The notes beneath the pieces were generated by a model. That model worked only from the letters and a program-made list of their open reading frames with translations, was not told where the DNA came from and did not search any database. Source: Parapristionchus giblindavisi (lineage: Eukaryota; Nematoda; Chromadorea; Rhabditida; Diplogasteridae). Taken from it: a stretch of DNA of 64,000 nucleotides. This document shows positions 12,701-24,511 of the stretch, one piece after another. Made by a program: the position numbers and the translations under genes. The stretch spans positions 2,384,001 to 2,448,000 of the forward strand of contig CALSFV010000001.1 in assembly GCA_943737045.1 (NCBI GenBank), given 5' to 3'. Numbering within the stretch: the first letter of the stretch is position 1; each line of letters begins with the position of its first letter.

Positions 12701-14801
12701 AATAAAATAGATGAAATAGTCAAATCTGATTTAACTTACGATATGAAGTGAATGGATGGAGATACGATGGAGGTTTACATGGAGGAATAACTGAAATAAA
12801 AGATAAACATTCAAATTTTATTCAAATTTCATTTTTACATTCAAAATTCAAATGTTAAAACATTTATCACCATCGAGATCAATCATAGGTCGAAAAGCAC
12901 ATTACAAACTACCAAGCCTGACCGCATTTTGAGCCGAAAATTCACGAAAAATCGAAAAAAATGACAGCATTTTGAAAATGTGTAACGTAGCTATTCGACC
13001 TATGAGATCAATGAATTCTATACGTAAATTCCCGTTCAAGTAAAAAAACTTATTTCGAAAAAAAATGAAAGAGCTCATAATTGAGTACTGACCATTTTTG
13101 ATCTCGACAATTTCCATTCCTTTTGGTAGATAACTTCTATTTGCTGGTCGTTTCAATACTTCCATTATGATACGTGCTACGGTATAAATCTCACTCTGTT
13201 TCTGAAAGGAGAAACATTTTTTAATGACTCAATAACTCTAAAATATTTAGAAGTTATGATAAAGAACACTGAATACTACGAATCGGACTGGCATTTTTGG
13301 ATACAAAATTTTGCGGAAGTTTAGTCATTTCCACCCTTTTTTCAGAAAACTTCATAAACATCAGTTTTGTGATTCTTAACTGAATTTTCTAGTTTGCCCA
13401 ACTAATGCAAAATTTTTAGTCAAGCGATAAACAATAGTTGAAGTACATCCTTAACTCATACAGTATTCGATGTATTGAATAGATAGAATAAATGAATAAA
13501 CTGACCCTATTCTTTCTCGGAAGTTCACCAATATTCACTACATCATATTTCAGTGCAAATTCACGAGACTGGAAGAGAAACACTTCATTATGACACAAAA
13601 TAACTAGTACGAGGAATAAAAAATACTCCCCAAATACAATTCACATTTCTTCATAGTATAGTATATAAGAGAAGTAGATTGGGGTATAGAGACGTTGATA
13701 AATATAAAAGGAAATTGTGAAAGGTGTGTAAGGATTAATGAGAAAAGGATGAAGTTGGAAGAGTATCAAACAGATTATCATAGTAAGAGTACTACTAATC
13801 AGATATTTCATCTCAGTATATATGCAAGCTATATTTATCAAACACTTACTCCTGACTAATTAATTGGTAGTAAAGTTACTATTCTTGTAGTTTTATTCTA
13901 ATAACTATAATGAGAATAGCCGACAAGAACTATTTGATCTGGCTGTGAGAATAAAAGGACGACAAAGAGTGATTGTTTATATGTGCTAGGAGGATAAAAT
14001 GATGAATCATGCCACTTCAGATAGTTTACTTTATAAGTTATAATCAGATATAGAGTAAATATATTGCCATTATAACGACGATAAGACATATTAGAATATG
14101 TTGGTTTGAGTACACTCAAGAGTTAGAGAGTGAGAGATACGAGAAAGTGGCATACGTCGAATAGCCAGGTTATCGGTTTTCAAAATCCGGTCAGGTTTTT
14201 CGATTTTGGTGAAATTTAGCTCAAAAATCCGGTCAGTTTTTTTCGAGTTTTGTGAAATTTCGCTCAAAATCCGGACAGGCTTGGTACTTTGCACCCTATG
14301 GAGAGTGGAAGAGAGACATGATAGAGACAGAGATGATGAAGGTAGAGAAGTGCAGAGATTGAAAGGTTTCATTCATTCTTCATAAATAGAAGTATTACAA
14401 ATAAACACAAATATAACATGATATAAAATCCAACATATACACTACACTAATTGATAATCTTATTCGTTTCAAGTCTAATATGTACTGAATAATTTAAAAA
14501 AAAAGATAACATACAGTATTCAAATCGAGATTGTATCCATTCAATTGACTTCTCAATTTTTGTTCACTCTCAGTTGGTTTACTCTGAAAAGAATATCATC
14601 AGAATTACAAGACATTTCTACCATTCTTTAGACTATCAGAAGATTGTCTAGGTTAAAAGTAAATAAAAATAAATATTATAAAAGTTATAAAAAAGAGCTA
14701 TGTGATACATTCTCGAATCCAGAATAAGGAAGAATTCTGTGTGGAATTTTGATTCCTCGACTCGTAGATGGAAGTTGATCATTTGTGACGTTCTTCAACA
14801 T
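753..14801 (-). CDS. Large multi-exon gene for a charged, low-complexity, probably nuclear protein (unrecognised)
   Basis: I do not recognise this gene. The ATG is at 14801 (MLKNVTNDQLPSTSRG..., exon 14801-14709). Following exons at 14583-14515, 13568-13506, 13201-13093, 12790-12740 and about 12586-12526 join in frame at GT/AG sites and encode a basic N-terminal region. Next come a helical charged exon (about 11850-11650), a strongly acidic exon (about 11610-10478, Asp/Glu/Ser-rich), a Ser/Pro/Thr-rich exon (about 9322-8163) and a Lys/Glu-rich exon with KKRGKGRRGRK (about 7540-7060). The C-terminal exons (about 6600-753, TAA at 753-755) look globular and helical, for example LPSQRHLIHFADIIQNKL near 2970 and IGKEDRVDILLNDALMSSQK near 1360. 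The length would be well over 1500 residues. Many splice phases agree, so one transcript is likely, but two genes remain possible, especially across the 3 kb intron at about 6195-3326 that holds a palindromic element. Nuclear location is inferred only from acidic/basic tracts. Confidence 0.6.
3921..4218. repeat. Nested MITE in the left arm of palindrome A
   Basis: The right arm of the palindrome reads straight through here (around 5588-5600), while the left arm is interrupted by about 295 bases. The inserted block has its own imperfect inverted ends: GTATACGGCTACT and GGAGTGCACCTG near 3928-3968, and the reversed CAGGTGCGCTCCGAAGTAGTCGTATAAC near 4179-4209. A short target duplication around CTGA/CTCA is possible but weak. 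Confidence 0.65.
4439..4507 (+). other. tRNA-like module (Pol III A and B boxes), left arm of palindrome A
   Basis: The block contains an A-box-like TGGCGGAGTGGC, a perfect T-arm (GCGGG TTCGATC CCCGC) with a consensus B box, and GTGGT/GCCAC ends that pair for five bases. A TTTT run follows at 4511-4514. The anticodon arm does not fold convincingly, so I call it a tRNA-derived module or pseudogene, not a functional tRNA. Confidence 0.6.
5291..5359 (-). other. tRNA-like module, right arm of palindrome A
   Basis: This is the inverted counterpart of the module at 4439-4507. On the minus strand it reads TGGCGCAGTGGCC for the A box and has the same perfect T-arm. Its A box is closer to consensus than that of the left copy. 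Both modules point toward the centre of the palindrome. Confidence 0.6.
9626..9731. repeat. (TAA)n microsatellite
   Basis: A run of about 30 TAA/AATA units, interrupted near its left end by AAA triplets. It sits in an intron of the minus-strand gene, just left of a TA-flanked MITE. Long open frames through it are homopolymeric Asn, Ile or Tyr and are not genes. Confidence 0.95.
9833..10335. mobile_element. Tc1/mariner-like palindromic MITE (TA target)
   Basis: The element starts TA|CAGTACAGCC at 9831 and ends GGCTGTACTG|TA at 10337. The arms match over about 230 bases each (shared blocks include GCATTTGGACGCATCAT and ATGAATATTTTTGAATTC) and meet near 10083. The TA flanks and CAGT ends are as in Tc1/mariner elements. 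It has no transposase. It lies within an intron of the minus-strand gene, where splice phases on both sides are compatible with removal. Confidence 0.8.
12884..13004. mobile_element. hAT-like MITE, family D, copy 1 (perfect 8-bp TSD)
   Basis: Ends CATAGGTCGA and TCGACCTATG are inverted repeats, flanked by a perfect 8-bp direct duplication AGATCAAT (12876-12883 and 13005-13012). An 8-bp target duplication is the hAT hallmark. The interior has motifs (TTGAGCC, AAATCGAAAAA, TGAC) shared with copies at 14151-14300 and 38783-38933. It sits in an intron of the minus-strand gene. Confidence 0.85.
14151..14300. mobile_element. hAT-like MITE, family D, copy 2
   Basis: This is a family D copy in the opposite orientation. 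It starts CATACGTCGAATAGCCAGG and ends GTACTTTGCACCCTATG. Its flanks GAAAGTGG (14143-14150) and GAGAGTGG (14301-14308) match at 7 of 8 positions, consistent with an 8-bp target duplication. The interior carries repeated AATCCGGTCAG blocks. Confidence 0.75.
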
Positions 14802-15680
14802 TTAAATGACTTATCTGAAATGGAACAATTGAGTAAGATCTTCAATCAATCTAGATTATCTCGAACCATCTATGTATTCAGTTCAATATGTTCTAAAATT
14901 AATGTTAAAGATATATAAATTGATCAAATTGCTTTTTATTCATGAGTGGAAAAAGTTTTGAGAATTTTCAAAGAAGATATTACGATGTAAATATAATACA
15001 ATAAGAAGATAAAGATTACAGCTTAAACAATACAGGTAACGTCCGTTGTACATCCACGTCAAGTTGAACAGAACAATTAAAATGTCTGAAAATAGTTTAT
15101 TAATGGTAAATTCTTTATTGAAATGCTTAGAAATTAAAATAGAGACAGAATTCCAGAGCATGTGACCCCTAACAATAAGTAGGTTGATTTAAGTTATTTC
15201 AATGAATATACCACAAAATCTTTATCATGACTGATTAAAGTATTTTAAATTGACCTCAAATATCCATTTGAATCCTTGAACGAAGTTAAAACAGAAGAAA
15301 TAAGAGTGAAACACACTTACTTCCTTGATATCAGGTCTAAAGAAAATCTTTTTAAACCATTTAAAACAGAGAAAATGCATCAAAAATGTATAAAACAGTG
15401 ATAAAAATATATAACGAGGAATGTTCAATAAATATATAATATAGAAAAAATCATCAGAAGGTCATGTGCATCACGATAGCTAACTATGCTACGACGTGCA
15501 TTTTAGGGAGAGACAGCGTGTGCATCAAATGCGCCTTGTGCAACTGATTGGAGCATTGGTGGTGTGCTTGCGTACATTGTTATTTCATTCTTGGCACTTT
15601 GCCAACTATGCATAAATTTTTAAAAATCAGTCTTGTTTTTATAAATTTATGGGACCAATAGGAGTCCTAGTAAACACGTG

Positions 15681-18600
15681 ATGAGTGCTATTATTGAAGA
15701 AGAACCATACGCCGCTGCAGTAGTTGGAGAACAACTCAAATATGTATGTTCACATTGTTTTTCAAGGTATTATTTATTTGTTCTTTATTTGAAATTACTT
15801 ATTCAGTCACTGTTCTCATTTAGAAATGAAGGGAAACCCTTGAAACGTTGTTCCCATTGCAAAGTGATTGCATATTGTAGTGGAGATTGTCAAAAGAAAG
15901 ATTGGATCCTTCACAAGGTTCTTTTTTTAAATTCTTTTCAAATTTTCACGTTTTCTTCCTCAATGAATTGTATTACTCTCGTTTCAATGAACTCATATAT
16001 GCCACATTTATATTCGAGATTCACAAAAAGTATCACGTGTCTAAAAATGATGAAACATCGTTTGTAGTACATGTTTATGTTTATTTTGACTAGAATAAAC
16101 TAGGATAAACTTAAATCCCTTGGGATTATAAATATGATACGTATAAAAATGAGTTTATCAGGTTGAATGTACTAGTCTCGTATCTGTTTCTCCTCGTATT
16201 CCTACTGCAATGGCTCGATTATTGGGAAGATTAATAATAAGGAAATCAAGAGGAGATAATATCAATGTCAAGTCATTCAATGATAGAACTTTCGAAGATC
16301 TAATGCATCGTAAGTTATGAATAATCAATCTTTGTATTATAAAAGTGCATACGGTTTCGAAAATAAATTAATATATCAGTGGGGGGGGGGGGGGGGGGGC
16401 AAGCACAGGAAGGGAAGGCATACTGTAGTTTTCTTATTATGTGCTCCTATTAATTAGGCACAGTTATCTACTCTTAATTTCCTTTTGTATTTATTCTTGT
16501 TTTTATTAAAATCGGCATCATCGATTACTTTGAAAAATGATAAAATATAATTTTACTGCACTTTTTCGTAATTTTCACGATACGGTCCCTAAATAAACAA
16601 TTATATATTTTACAGACAGTGAAGATATTCAATCGGATCCGGAAAGATTACATTTCTTTACTTGTATTGCTCATGTTCTCAAAGAATATCTTCCATCTGA
16701 GATTATGTTAGAACCTGTTGAATTGATGAGATACTTTGGAAGAGTATGTACCCATCAGTAATGTAAAGATCAGAGATCAATTTTAGGTTGTCATCAATTG
16801 TTTCTCTATTGTTGGTAATGATGAGATTGCTGTAGGAGAAGGCATCTATCTCGGGTCAGTTACCGTATTCCTATCATATTTGATCTACTGTACTTCAATA
16901 CAGTGCTCCTAATGTACAGTACTCCTTCAGTTTGTCAGCTCTGAATCATTCATGTGCACCTGATGCTTTTGTTCGATTTCATGGACGGACTGCTCTACTT
17001 CGATCTCCTTCTTCTGGTGTTACCTACAGTAATAAAGTTCGTACTCTTTATTTTTTTTTGCTTTCTTATATCTCGTTATTTAGCTCACTATACCGTATAC
17101 CGCACTCGATACACTTAATTGTGAAAGAGGGAAAGCTTTGGAGCGACAGTATTACTTCAAGTGTAAATGTACCGTATGCCAGGATAAGGAGAGGGTGGGT
17201 ATACTGTATTATGAATATTATTGATTGAATGATAATCTGATATATGCTTTTGCATCGATGTATGCATGCATTTCTAAGCTTACTGTATAATCAGACTCTT
17301 TCGCTATTTCTTAGATCCATCTTTTTTTAAACAGATTAATATTTTTATTCTTTGAATGAATTCTTTATGTTGATTTCATCTAGTAGTCAATATGTTTAGT
17401 AATCAATCAATATGTAGCTGCCGTATCTATCTTTTCCACTCAGGATGGTTATGCTCTTTCTATCAAATGTACTGCATGTACTGATGGTGTATGTCTTGTA
17501 TCTCCCTCTTATACCGTACTCACTTGTACTAAATGTGCTACCGTATCCGATGCTTCGATTGATGATGTAAGTATTCTATAGTATCATAACATTTACATTA
17601 TATTATCGATTTAGATGATTCGAATGAATCAAGAAGTTGAATGGTTTCTCGAAAGGGAGAAAGGAGTTGAAGATAATGGTATGTTTGATATTTCTTCAAC
17701 TACAGTAATCATTTTGAAGTTAGCTCATCCTTTCTGAAACTAAAGTTAAGTTGTTAGAAGCTAAAGTTTTTAACCTACAACATAAATATCTTCTAAGTAC
17801 CGTATCCATTCAGACATTACCGTATCCCTCACATCAGCTACCAATTTATACAAGAAATACTCTAATATCTTTTCTCGATTCAATCTACCATTTGCTAATC
17901 TCGCCTATAGGTACAGTAACCGTATCCTACCGTACTATCATCTTATCTTGTATTTCTTTCAGGATAGTCAATCTAGCATTATCGATTGATCGTCGTGATA
18001 TCGCTCTACAGTATGCCTACTCATATCTCGACGCTTACAAGTATGTTTTAGTTTTTTGCCAACTTTTATTTTATTTCGACTAAACGTGGGTATTTAGTTT
18101 TCTGTTTTCTGTTCCGCTGAATCATAAATGTGTACGTGGAAGTTATTGAATCCACGTTATGTAATAAAAGAGCCCTAGAGGTCTTCATCTCTTTAATTAC
18201 TTTATATTACATCCCTTTGATCGTTTTGATGAAATCTCTATCTCTATCTATACTCTTGAACTCTCTGTATCTTTCTCTATCTTTCCCTCTTATTAACTTT
18301 CTTGCCTAATGTTCATCAAATTATAGTATAAGTTAGTGAAGGGGGTTGATGATGTCATGATGTGACTGATGTCTGCATTTATTTCGGTTCTTACCATCAA
18401 ATAGATACTGTAAGTTGCTGTATACTATACTTTGGTGGTATGATATCCACAATTGATCTCTTCATACGATTCTTGATGAAATGATGTACTACCACTCTAC
18501 ACCAGAGTCTATAATAAGATTGTATAGAATGAAACTACTATCGATTCCCCTTGTCCGTCTAATTTCCTTGTTACAAGAGCAATAATGAAAGAAAGATTGG

Positions 18601-21600
18601 ATTATTGTTGGGCGATGTATAAGAGTAATAAAAAGGAATGGATAGAACCTCATCTCTTCTCCAACTCTTTCTCCTCCCAATACTTCTTTATCTTTGTTCT
18701 TTACCAATCCTTTCTTCAATCATTCATAATATCACTTTATGGTACTTCTCTTGTTTCTGGCCACCCCCCCCTACCCTAACAATACGAAGAAGTTCCCAAT
18801 ATCACCTATATCTATCCTCTCACTTTTCTATTCGTGACAACTAAATGATATAGTGTTATTATACTGAAGTACTGTATGGATAGTACAATCATTGCATGGA
18901 ATACTTGAGTAATATTTGGTATGGGTAAGAGGAATATTCAACCTATACTTTCATCCCTTCAAATATCTATCTATCTACGTAATCGACCAGAGATTCAATG
19001 GACAAAGAATGTGTACTACAGTACATAGAGCTATAAGAAAAGACCTTTGTTGTTTATTCTAAATAGGATACCATTCATTCATTAGATATATCTATTCTCT
19101 TTAATGAGAATTTATCTGAAGAAATGAAGATGTGTGTTGTTCTCAAAGGAAAAGATGAGAATATGTCATTCTATAAGGAATAAATGATGAATGTCTTTTC
19201 TCTTTCTAGAGATTAGTGGGGAAGTAGATCATTCCTTCGAGAGAGTTATTATAACTGAAGTTCGTATTCTAAAATGGTCAACAATTTATCAACCGTATGG
19301 AATTTATTTGCCCTCTTTCAATCAATTACTCGAGATGACATGAAAGTGAATTTGATGTAATTTATTACATGGAGTTCCTCCGTTAAACATAAGGTGCAAA
19401 ATATGGTTAATCAATTAATGTCCATTTATTTTATCCCTCTTTAGTCCTGCAGCCCATTTCCGATTCAAGATTGAATATATTATTGTAATTTATGAACTCT
19501 CACTAGTCAGAGGGAGAATATTAGTACGAGATGTATGTTATCATGAATATATCCATCATATGAAGCAATATAATATATCTAATCTAGTCTATCTCTCTAA
19601 TTACAAGAGATTAGTCATTGTGTACAAATAGTATCTATTATTTCTTTATGATGAAAAGATATTTCCCTTTTGGTTCTTCATATTCTCAATCATCTTAACA
19701 ACAAGGAAATGTATAGTTGATCACACATACAAAATGTATAATTTGAAGTGTGTTTCCACGTGATGAAAGTTAATGAAACGTGAAGGAAGTCTTGATAATA
19801 ACATATAAGCCTAGATTACTAGTAATAGTAGTATACGTAAGTGATACGTTTGATTAGAAGGAAGAGGAAGAAGTTGAAGTGGATATGAATGTACCCATTT
19901 AGTTGATGAGAATCTTCTATTTCTCTATTATAAATGAGTGTCTACTATGATTATAGAACGACGTATTCATACTAGTATACCTATAACTAGTAATATGTAA
20001 TTAGATGTTCTAGTAGTACAACTGAGTAAATGATTCATAAATCATAGGGAAGCTACAGCATGCCTGGGATTCTCTTCAAATTATATAGAGTTTGATGAGC
20101 ATTTTGCTATTTTAGATGTACTAAAGGAATTGATAAAGATTAAAAAATAAGATGTGTTATTAATTGATTGAATGATTCAGAAGATATATCCCGATGGGTC
20201 ATCCACTATTGACTGCTTGTCTTCTAACTGCAGGAATAGCTGCATCATATCAAGATCCACCAAATGGAAAGATACTACAATTACTCGAAGAGGTATACGA
20301 TAGAAGTATTGATTTTATTGTTAGGGAAAATACTATCTAATTTGAATATATTCAATTCTGACCATAATCTCTGACGTTCCCTTTGAGAACATGAGTTATT
20401 CACAGTAATCCTATTACCTCTTATTATTCCTCTTACATTGTGTCTTTAGGATAAGTCTTTTCATTTATTTCCCATAGAGAACATGGTGAAAGTGGTTATG
20501 TTCTTTGTTATGATTATATGATAAATACGATATTGACTAGATGATAATAATGATCCTATAGTCGTCATCATTATCTTTCTATATCATTTCATCTTCATCT
20601 TTGCTCTAATTCTCCGTTTTGTCTCTTCTCCTTCTTCTTTCTATTCTTCTTCCTTTGAGATTTCTCTGTCTCCCAACCATTTCTATTCCTTATATTCCCT
20701 TATTCCAAACGATTCTTTGTTGTCTGAACGTTCCATCCACACACATTCATTCCATTATCTACACTGATTAAATACCCCATCCTATTACATTGAATCGACC
20801 ACTAAACTTTCTTCACAGGTTTGTATTCCTCCCTTCTCCTTCGGTACAAAAAGCATCCGATTGTATGAATGACCTTCCACAGTATCCCTTATGTATCTGA
20901 ACTTTCATACGTTCATTTTTTTTTCAATCTGAGAAAGCAAAAAAAAAATTGTCTGTCCGGGAATAGCATTCACGCTATGAAAACCATTTTAAAGGTTTTT
21001 TGTAAAGTCAATAACTTAGGAGTTCGGAATGGAGTTTTTCCCCACACCGTGATGCTAGGTGCGGTGTGCGCAGTTAGTTTATAAACATAAACCGGAGAGA
21101 TTGAAGGAATTGTATCTTATCTGATTGAATGACACCAAGCCAGTCTCATTCTTTATATTTTCGACTTCTGAACTATTCTTATAGTCTCTGCTGTCATCTT
21201 TTTTCTATCTCATCATTATATTTTTATTATAACCCTCTTTCATTCTCTTCTTCATTTCCATTGACAACCAAACATTCAACATTCTATCTATATCTATCTA
21301 CACAATAACTTCCTCCCTTTATATTCTTCAATTCAGTTATGATTACTATTCGTTCTCGAGGGTACTGTATCATACATTGAATCGAAGATGTTCATTGATT
21401 GCATAATTGAACAACCTCTTTCATCTTATCATAATACAGTACTCACTATACCTATAGTGCATTGTTCTTCCATTTCTCATTATAGTCATAATCTATCTTC
21501 TTCCCTTCTTCAATCTCCATTCACAAAACACGTGGTTTAATGATAATAGGGACATGAAGATATACTAAATACTCTCTCCCTCTACCTCTCTGTCTCTCTT

Positions 21601-22556
21601 TATTCCCCTCCCTCTCTCTCCCCCCTCCCCCCCTCTCTCTCTCTCGCTCTCCCTCTCCTTCTATCCCCCTCTCTCCTTCTTCCTCTAAACCTTTTCCTCC
21701 ATCTTTCATCCTTCTATTACTCTCCATTAATCCACATCCACTTCCTTCTTTTATTCTTTCTCTATTATTAGTTTTGAAAAACTTGTATTATTTTTTTAAA
21801 TGTGTCTCAGAAATGAGATAATGTTTTCAGCTGTCTGATACTCAAATTGAAATGAGAATGCATTTATCATACTCTAGAAAGGTACTGAGAAGGTACACTG
21901 AATATCTTCTATATGGAATCGAAAAAAACACATAAGATACTATTTGGATGTATTATATTCCCTGTACCTTTTCTGAATCATCTTAGTGATCTTTTCGGTA
22001 CATTTTTAACTTAAAAAATTGAGCCAATAAATTTTTATATGCATAAATAATCTAAGAAATTTCTCTGTACCTTCAAACTGTGCTCAAAAGTTTTCATGGA
22101 TCATTACGAAAAGAAAATAGATATAGATAGAGGCATGAGAAGGTGGAGAATAGGTCCCACTACTCCTTATTATTCAATCCTTTTCTCCATCTCTCTCTTC
22201 CTCTCCCTCTCCCTCTCCCTATCCCTCTTCCTCTCTTCCATCCTGATTAATCACATCTCTTATCCTTCCACACTTTGCAACATCTTCCTATCTTCCTATC
22301 ATTTCCTCATCTTATCCTCCTTTCAACCTCTTATCTTTTTTCATTATATTCTTAAAATTTGGTATCCGCTCATTACTGAATTTCTCTTGAAATTGATACA
22401 CTTTTCCTGTTCACTTTACGATAAAAAAAGGATTAATTATTCCCATTACAGGCTCGTTCATCGTGTCTTCTATCTCACGGTCCTCGTGATCCGGAATCAG
22501 TGAACGTCGACCGACAAGTCGCACTCTACCGTACACGATTACAGAATATCTCTTAG
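15681..22556 (+). CDS. SMYD-type SET/MYND protein lysine methyltransferase
   Basis: I model fourteen exons (15681-15766, 15824-15917, 16162-16309, 16616-16743, 16787-16854, 16931-17036, 17084-17194, 17444-17566, 17615-17678, 17758-17796, 17838-17910, 17963-18040, 20181-20292, 22452-22556) with all phases compatible, giving about 444 residues. The MYND zinc finger is at residues 22-64 (CSHC, CSHC, YCSGDCQKKDW, HK, EC). The SET core has LNHSCAPDAFVRF (NHSC motif that shapes the cofactor and substrate site). A Tyr in LTIPY follows, then post-SET cysteines in FKCKCTVCQ. The C-terminal helices (LALSIDRRDIALQYAYSYLDAYK, MGHPLL, LSHGP) match the TPR-like region of SMYD proteins. The family methylates histone or non-histone lysines using S-adenosylmethionine. 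The N-terminal GRG segment of the SET domain is missing from this model; either an upstream exon is unseen or the protein is truncated. The boundary of exon 10 is the least certain. Confidence 0.88.
16381..16399. repeat. poly(G) tract of 19
   Basis: Nineteen consecutive G residues lie in the intron between SMYD exons 3 and 4 (16310-16615). This is striking in such AT-rich DNA and could form quadruplexes in the transcript. Confidence 0.95.
18041..20180. other. Long SMYD intron, no gene seen
   Basis: The 2.1 kb between SMYD exons 12 and 13 is AT-rich and contains no exon-like reading frame with good splice sites that I can support, and no clear transposon ends. A short C run (18763-18770) is present. 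Confidence 0.6.
20293..22451. other. Long SMYD intron with pyrimidine-rich tracts
   Basis: The 2.2 kb before the last SMYD exon holds CT-rich tracts (about 21571-21680 and 22190-22240). It also holds a short GC-richer patch near 20990-21075, including ACCGTGATGCTAGGTGCGGT, that could be a decayed repeat. No supported gene is present. Confidence 0.55.
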
Positions 22557-24144
22557 AGTTGAATACCGTACATGGACAGTCATCATTTGTTATCTTTTAA
22601 ATCTAATTGTAAAAGTGAAGATCTATTATGATCTGATAGATAAGTTCAAAGTAGATTGATATTGCTCAGTTATATAATTTATTATTGTTTAACTCTGCCT
22701 TTCCTTAATCATTTGATCTCAGATATTTTTTCTCTCTCGGTTACTACTTTAATATTCCGTGCTCAATTTCTTACTTTGTAATGAATTTTTGTCGACATTT
22801 TTATCTTTAATCTTTTCTCCTTGATCTTTGATCTGCTGGTATTTCGCATTTCTCTCGGTTCCTTTCTCTCTTCTCATTATATGAATAAGTGTCAATTAAA
22901 TGAGTTGACTCTATCTACTTCATTCTTTCTCTCACATTAATGCAATTGTGTCCACACGGTTCATTCTAATCATTATTCACTTTAATTATGCTTTTATCTC
23001 TTAAGTATTTCTTCTATTACATAATTACTATATAGTAATTATATGAAAGTAATATAATAATGTTTCATCATCATCCTCCATTCTATTCTATTCTCTCATC
23101 AATATCGTCTTCTATATAATAGTCATTGTAATATTCTCGGACAATAATTAAATAGAAGGAAGAAACTTCCGAGACTTGATCTTATTCTTCTTATTCTTTC
23201 TCACTCTTAGTCATTCTAATATCTTTCTTCATTATATCCTCCTTCTATTATTATTATTTTAAGTCTCGTATTTGATTATTTCATGATGGAACAGTGCACT
23301 TATTGTGTCTTACCGTATGCCTCAACCATATTCATTCAATCGATATTTCATTGATATCATAATATGATTTGCTCTATATATTCGTCTCATATCTATAATA
23401 TTCTAACCCATTCATTCATTCATTCACTTCTCTTGCACACTTTGTGTCAAATGTCAAAACATTGCTCCTCGTGGGTTTTCAAAAACACTTATTTATTTAT
23501 AACTTCTATGTATCATATAATTATTCGGTCCATTCGTTCGTTTTCCATTCCATTTCACTTCAGATTCCAACCTCTTCTTTTTTCTCATTCATCTCTACTA
23601 TTATCTATTCATTCTTCAAAATAATCCGTTTCAATTGCATTCCAAATCCTTTTCTTCATGGACTCTACCGTATTCAATTCTTATCTTATTTACTGTTTGA
23701 CGTAGTTACTTCAGTCTCAATAGAAAATTAATGTAATTCTATCAATATAATTCAATCTTAACCATTCTTTTCAATTCAATTAATTTTTATATGAAGAACT
23801 TTCCCTTATTCTCTCCCACTTAAATGCCAAATTATATATTATTCACTAGTCGCATGATCTAGCTATTCATTCATTATTCTCATTTTAAATATCTATGATT
23901 ATGTGTACTTGCTTGACTACATAATTCATACTAACTCATTTATTTATTATTATTATTTTTAAAACTATTCAACTATTCTTTTCAAATGGGTCGTATTGTC
24001 TATAGCCTCTTCAGCGCATTCGATATTTGTTGATTTACCACTGGAAGAGACCACAATTTAGATACGGTAGATTGTCACCTTTGTCACCGATCCCCTTTGA
24101 ATTATGTTTCATGGTTTCTCATCAATTTGACTGAATTGTTATAT

Positions 24145-24511
24145 AGAATAAGAAATGAGGTGCTTAGAGGAATGATGAAAGTAAGACCGATTAATGAAAA
24201 GATCCGAGAGAAAAGATTGAGATGGTACGGACATGTGAAGAGGAGAGAAAGAGACCACGTATGCAGAAGGATGATTCAGTACTCACCACAAGGAAGGAGA
24301 CCAAGAGGACGACCGAAGCTGAGATGGATGGATGCGATCAAAAAGGACTTCACGGAACTCAAGTTGACAGAACGACACACGCTGGACCGACAACTATGGC
24401 ATAAGAAGACTAGCTTTCCTGACCCCGTCTAACGTGATAAGAAGAACCCAATACCATCCCATTCTTTCTTATACAGGAAAATAAATGATTTGATTTGATT
24501 TGATTTGATTT
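24145..24511 (+). mobile_element. 5'-truncated LINE (non-LTR retrotransposon) 3' end
   Basis: An open frame to the TAA at 24430-24432 encodes RLRWYGHVKRRE followed by GRRPRGRPKLRWMDAIKKDF, the familiar C-terminal tail after the reverse transcriptase of RTE/CR1-like LINEs. About 80 bases further the DNA ends in tandem TTTGA units (24487-24511), like the simple-repeat 3' ends of RTE elements. Everything upstream of about 24145, including reverse transcriptase and endonuclease, is absent. That is typical 5' truncation from incomplete reverse transcription. The exact clade is inference. Confidence 0.85.
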
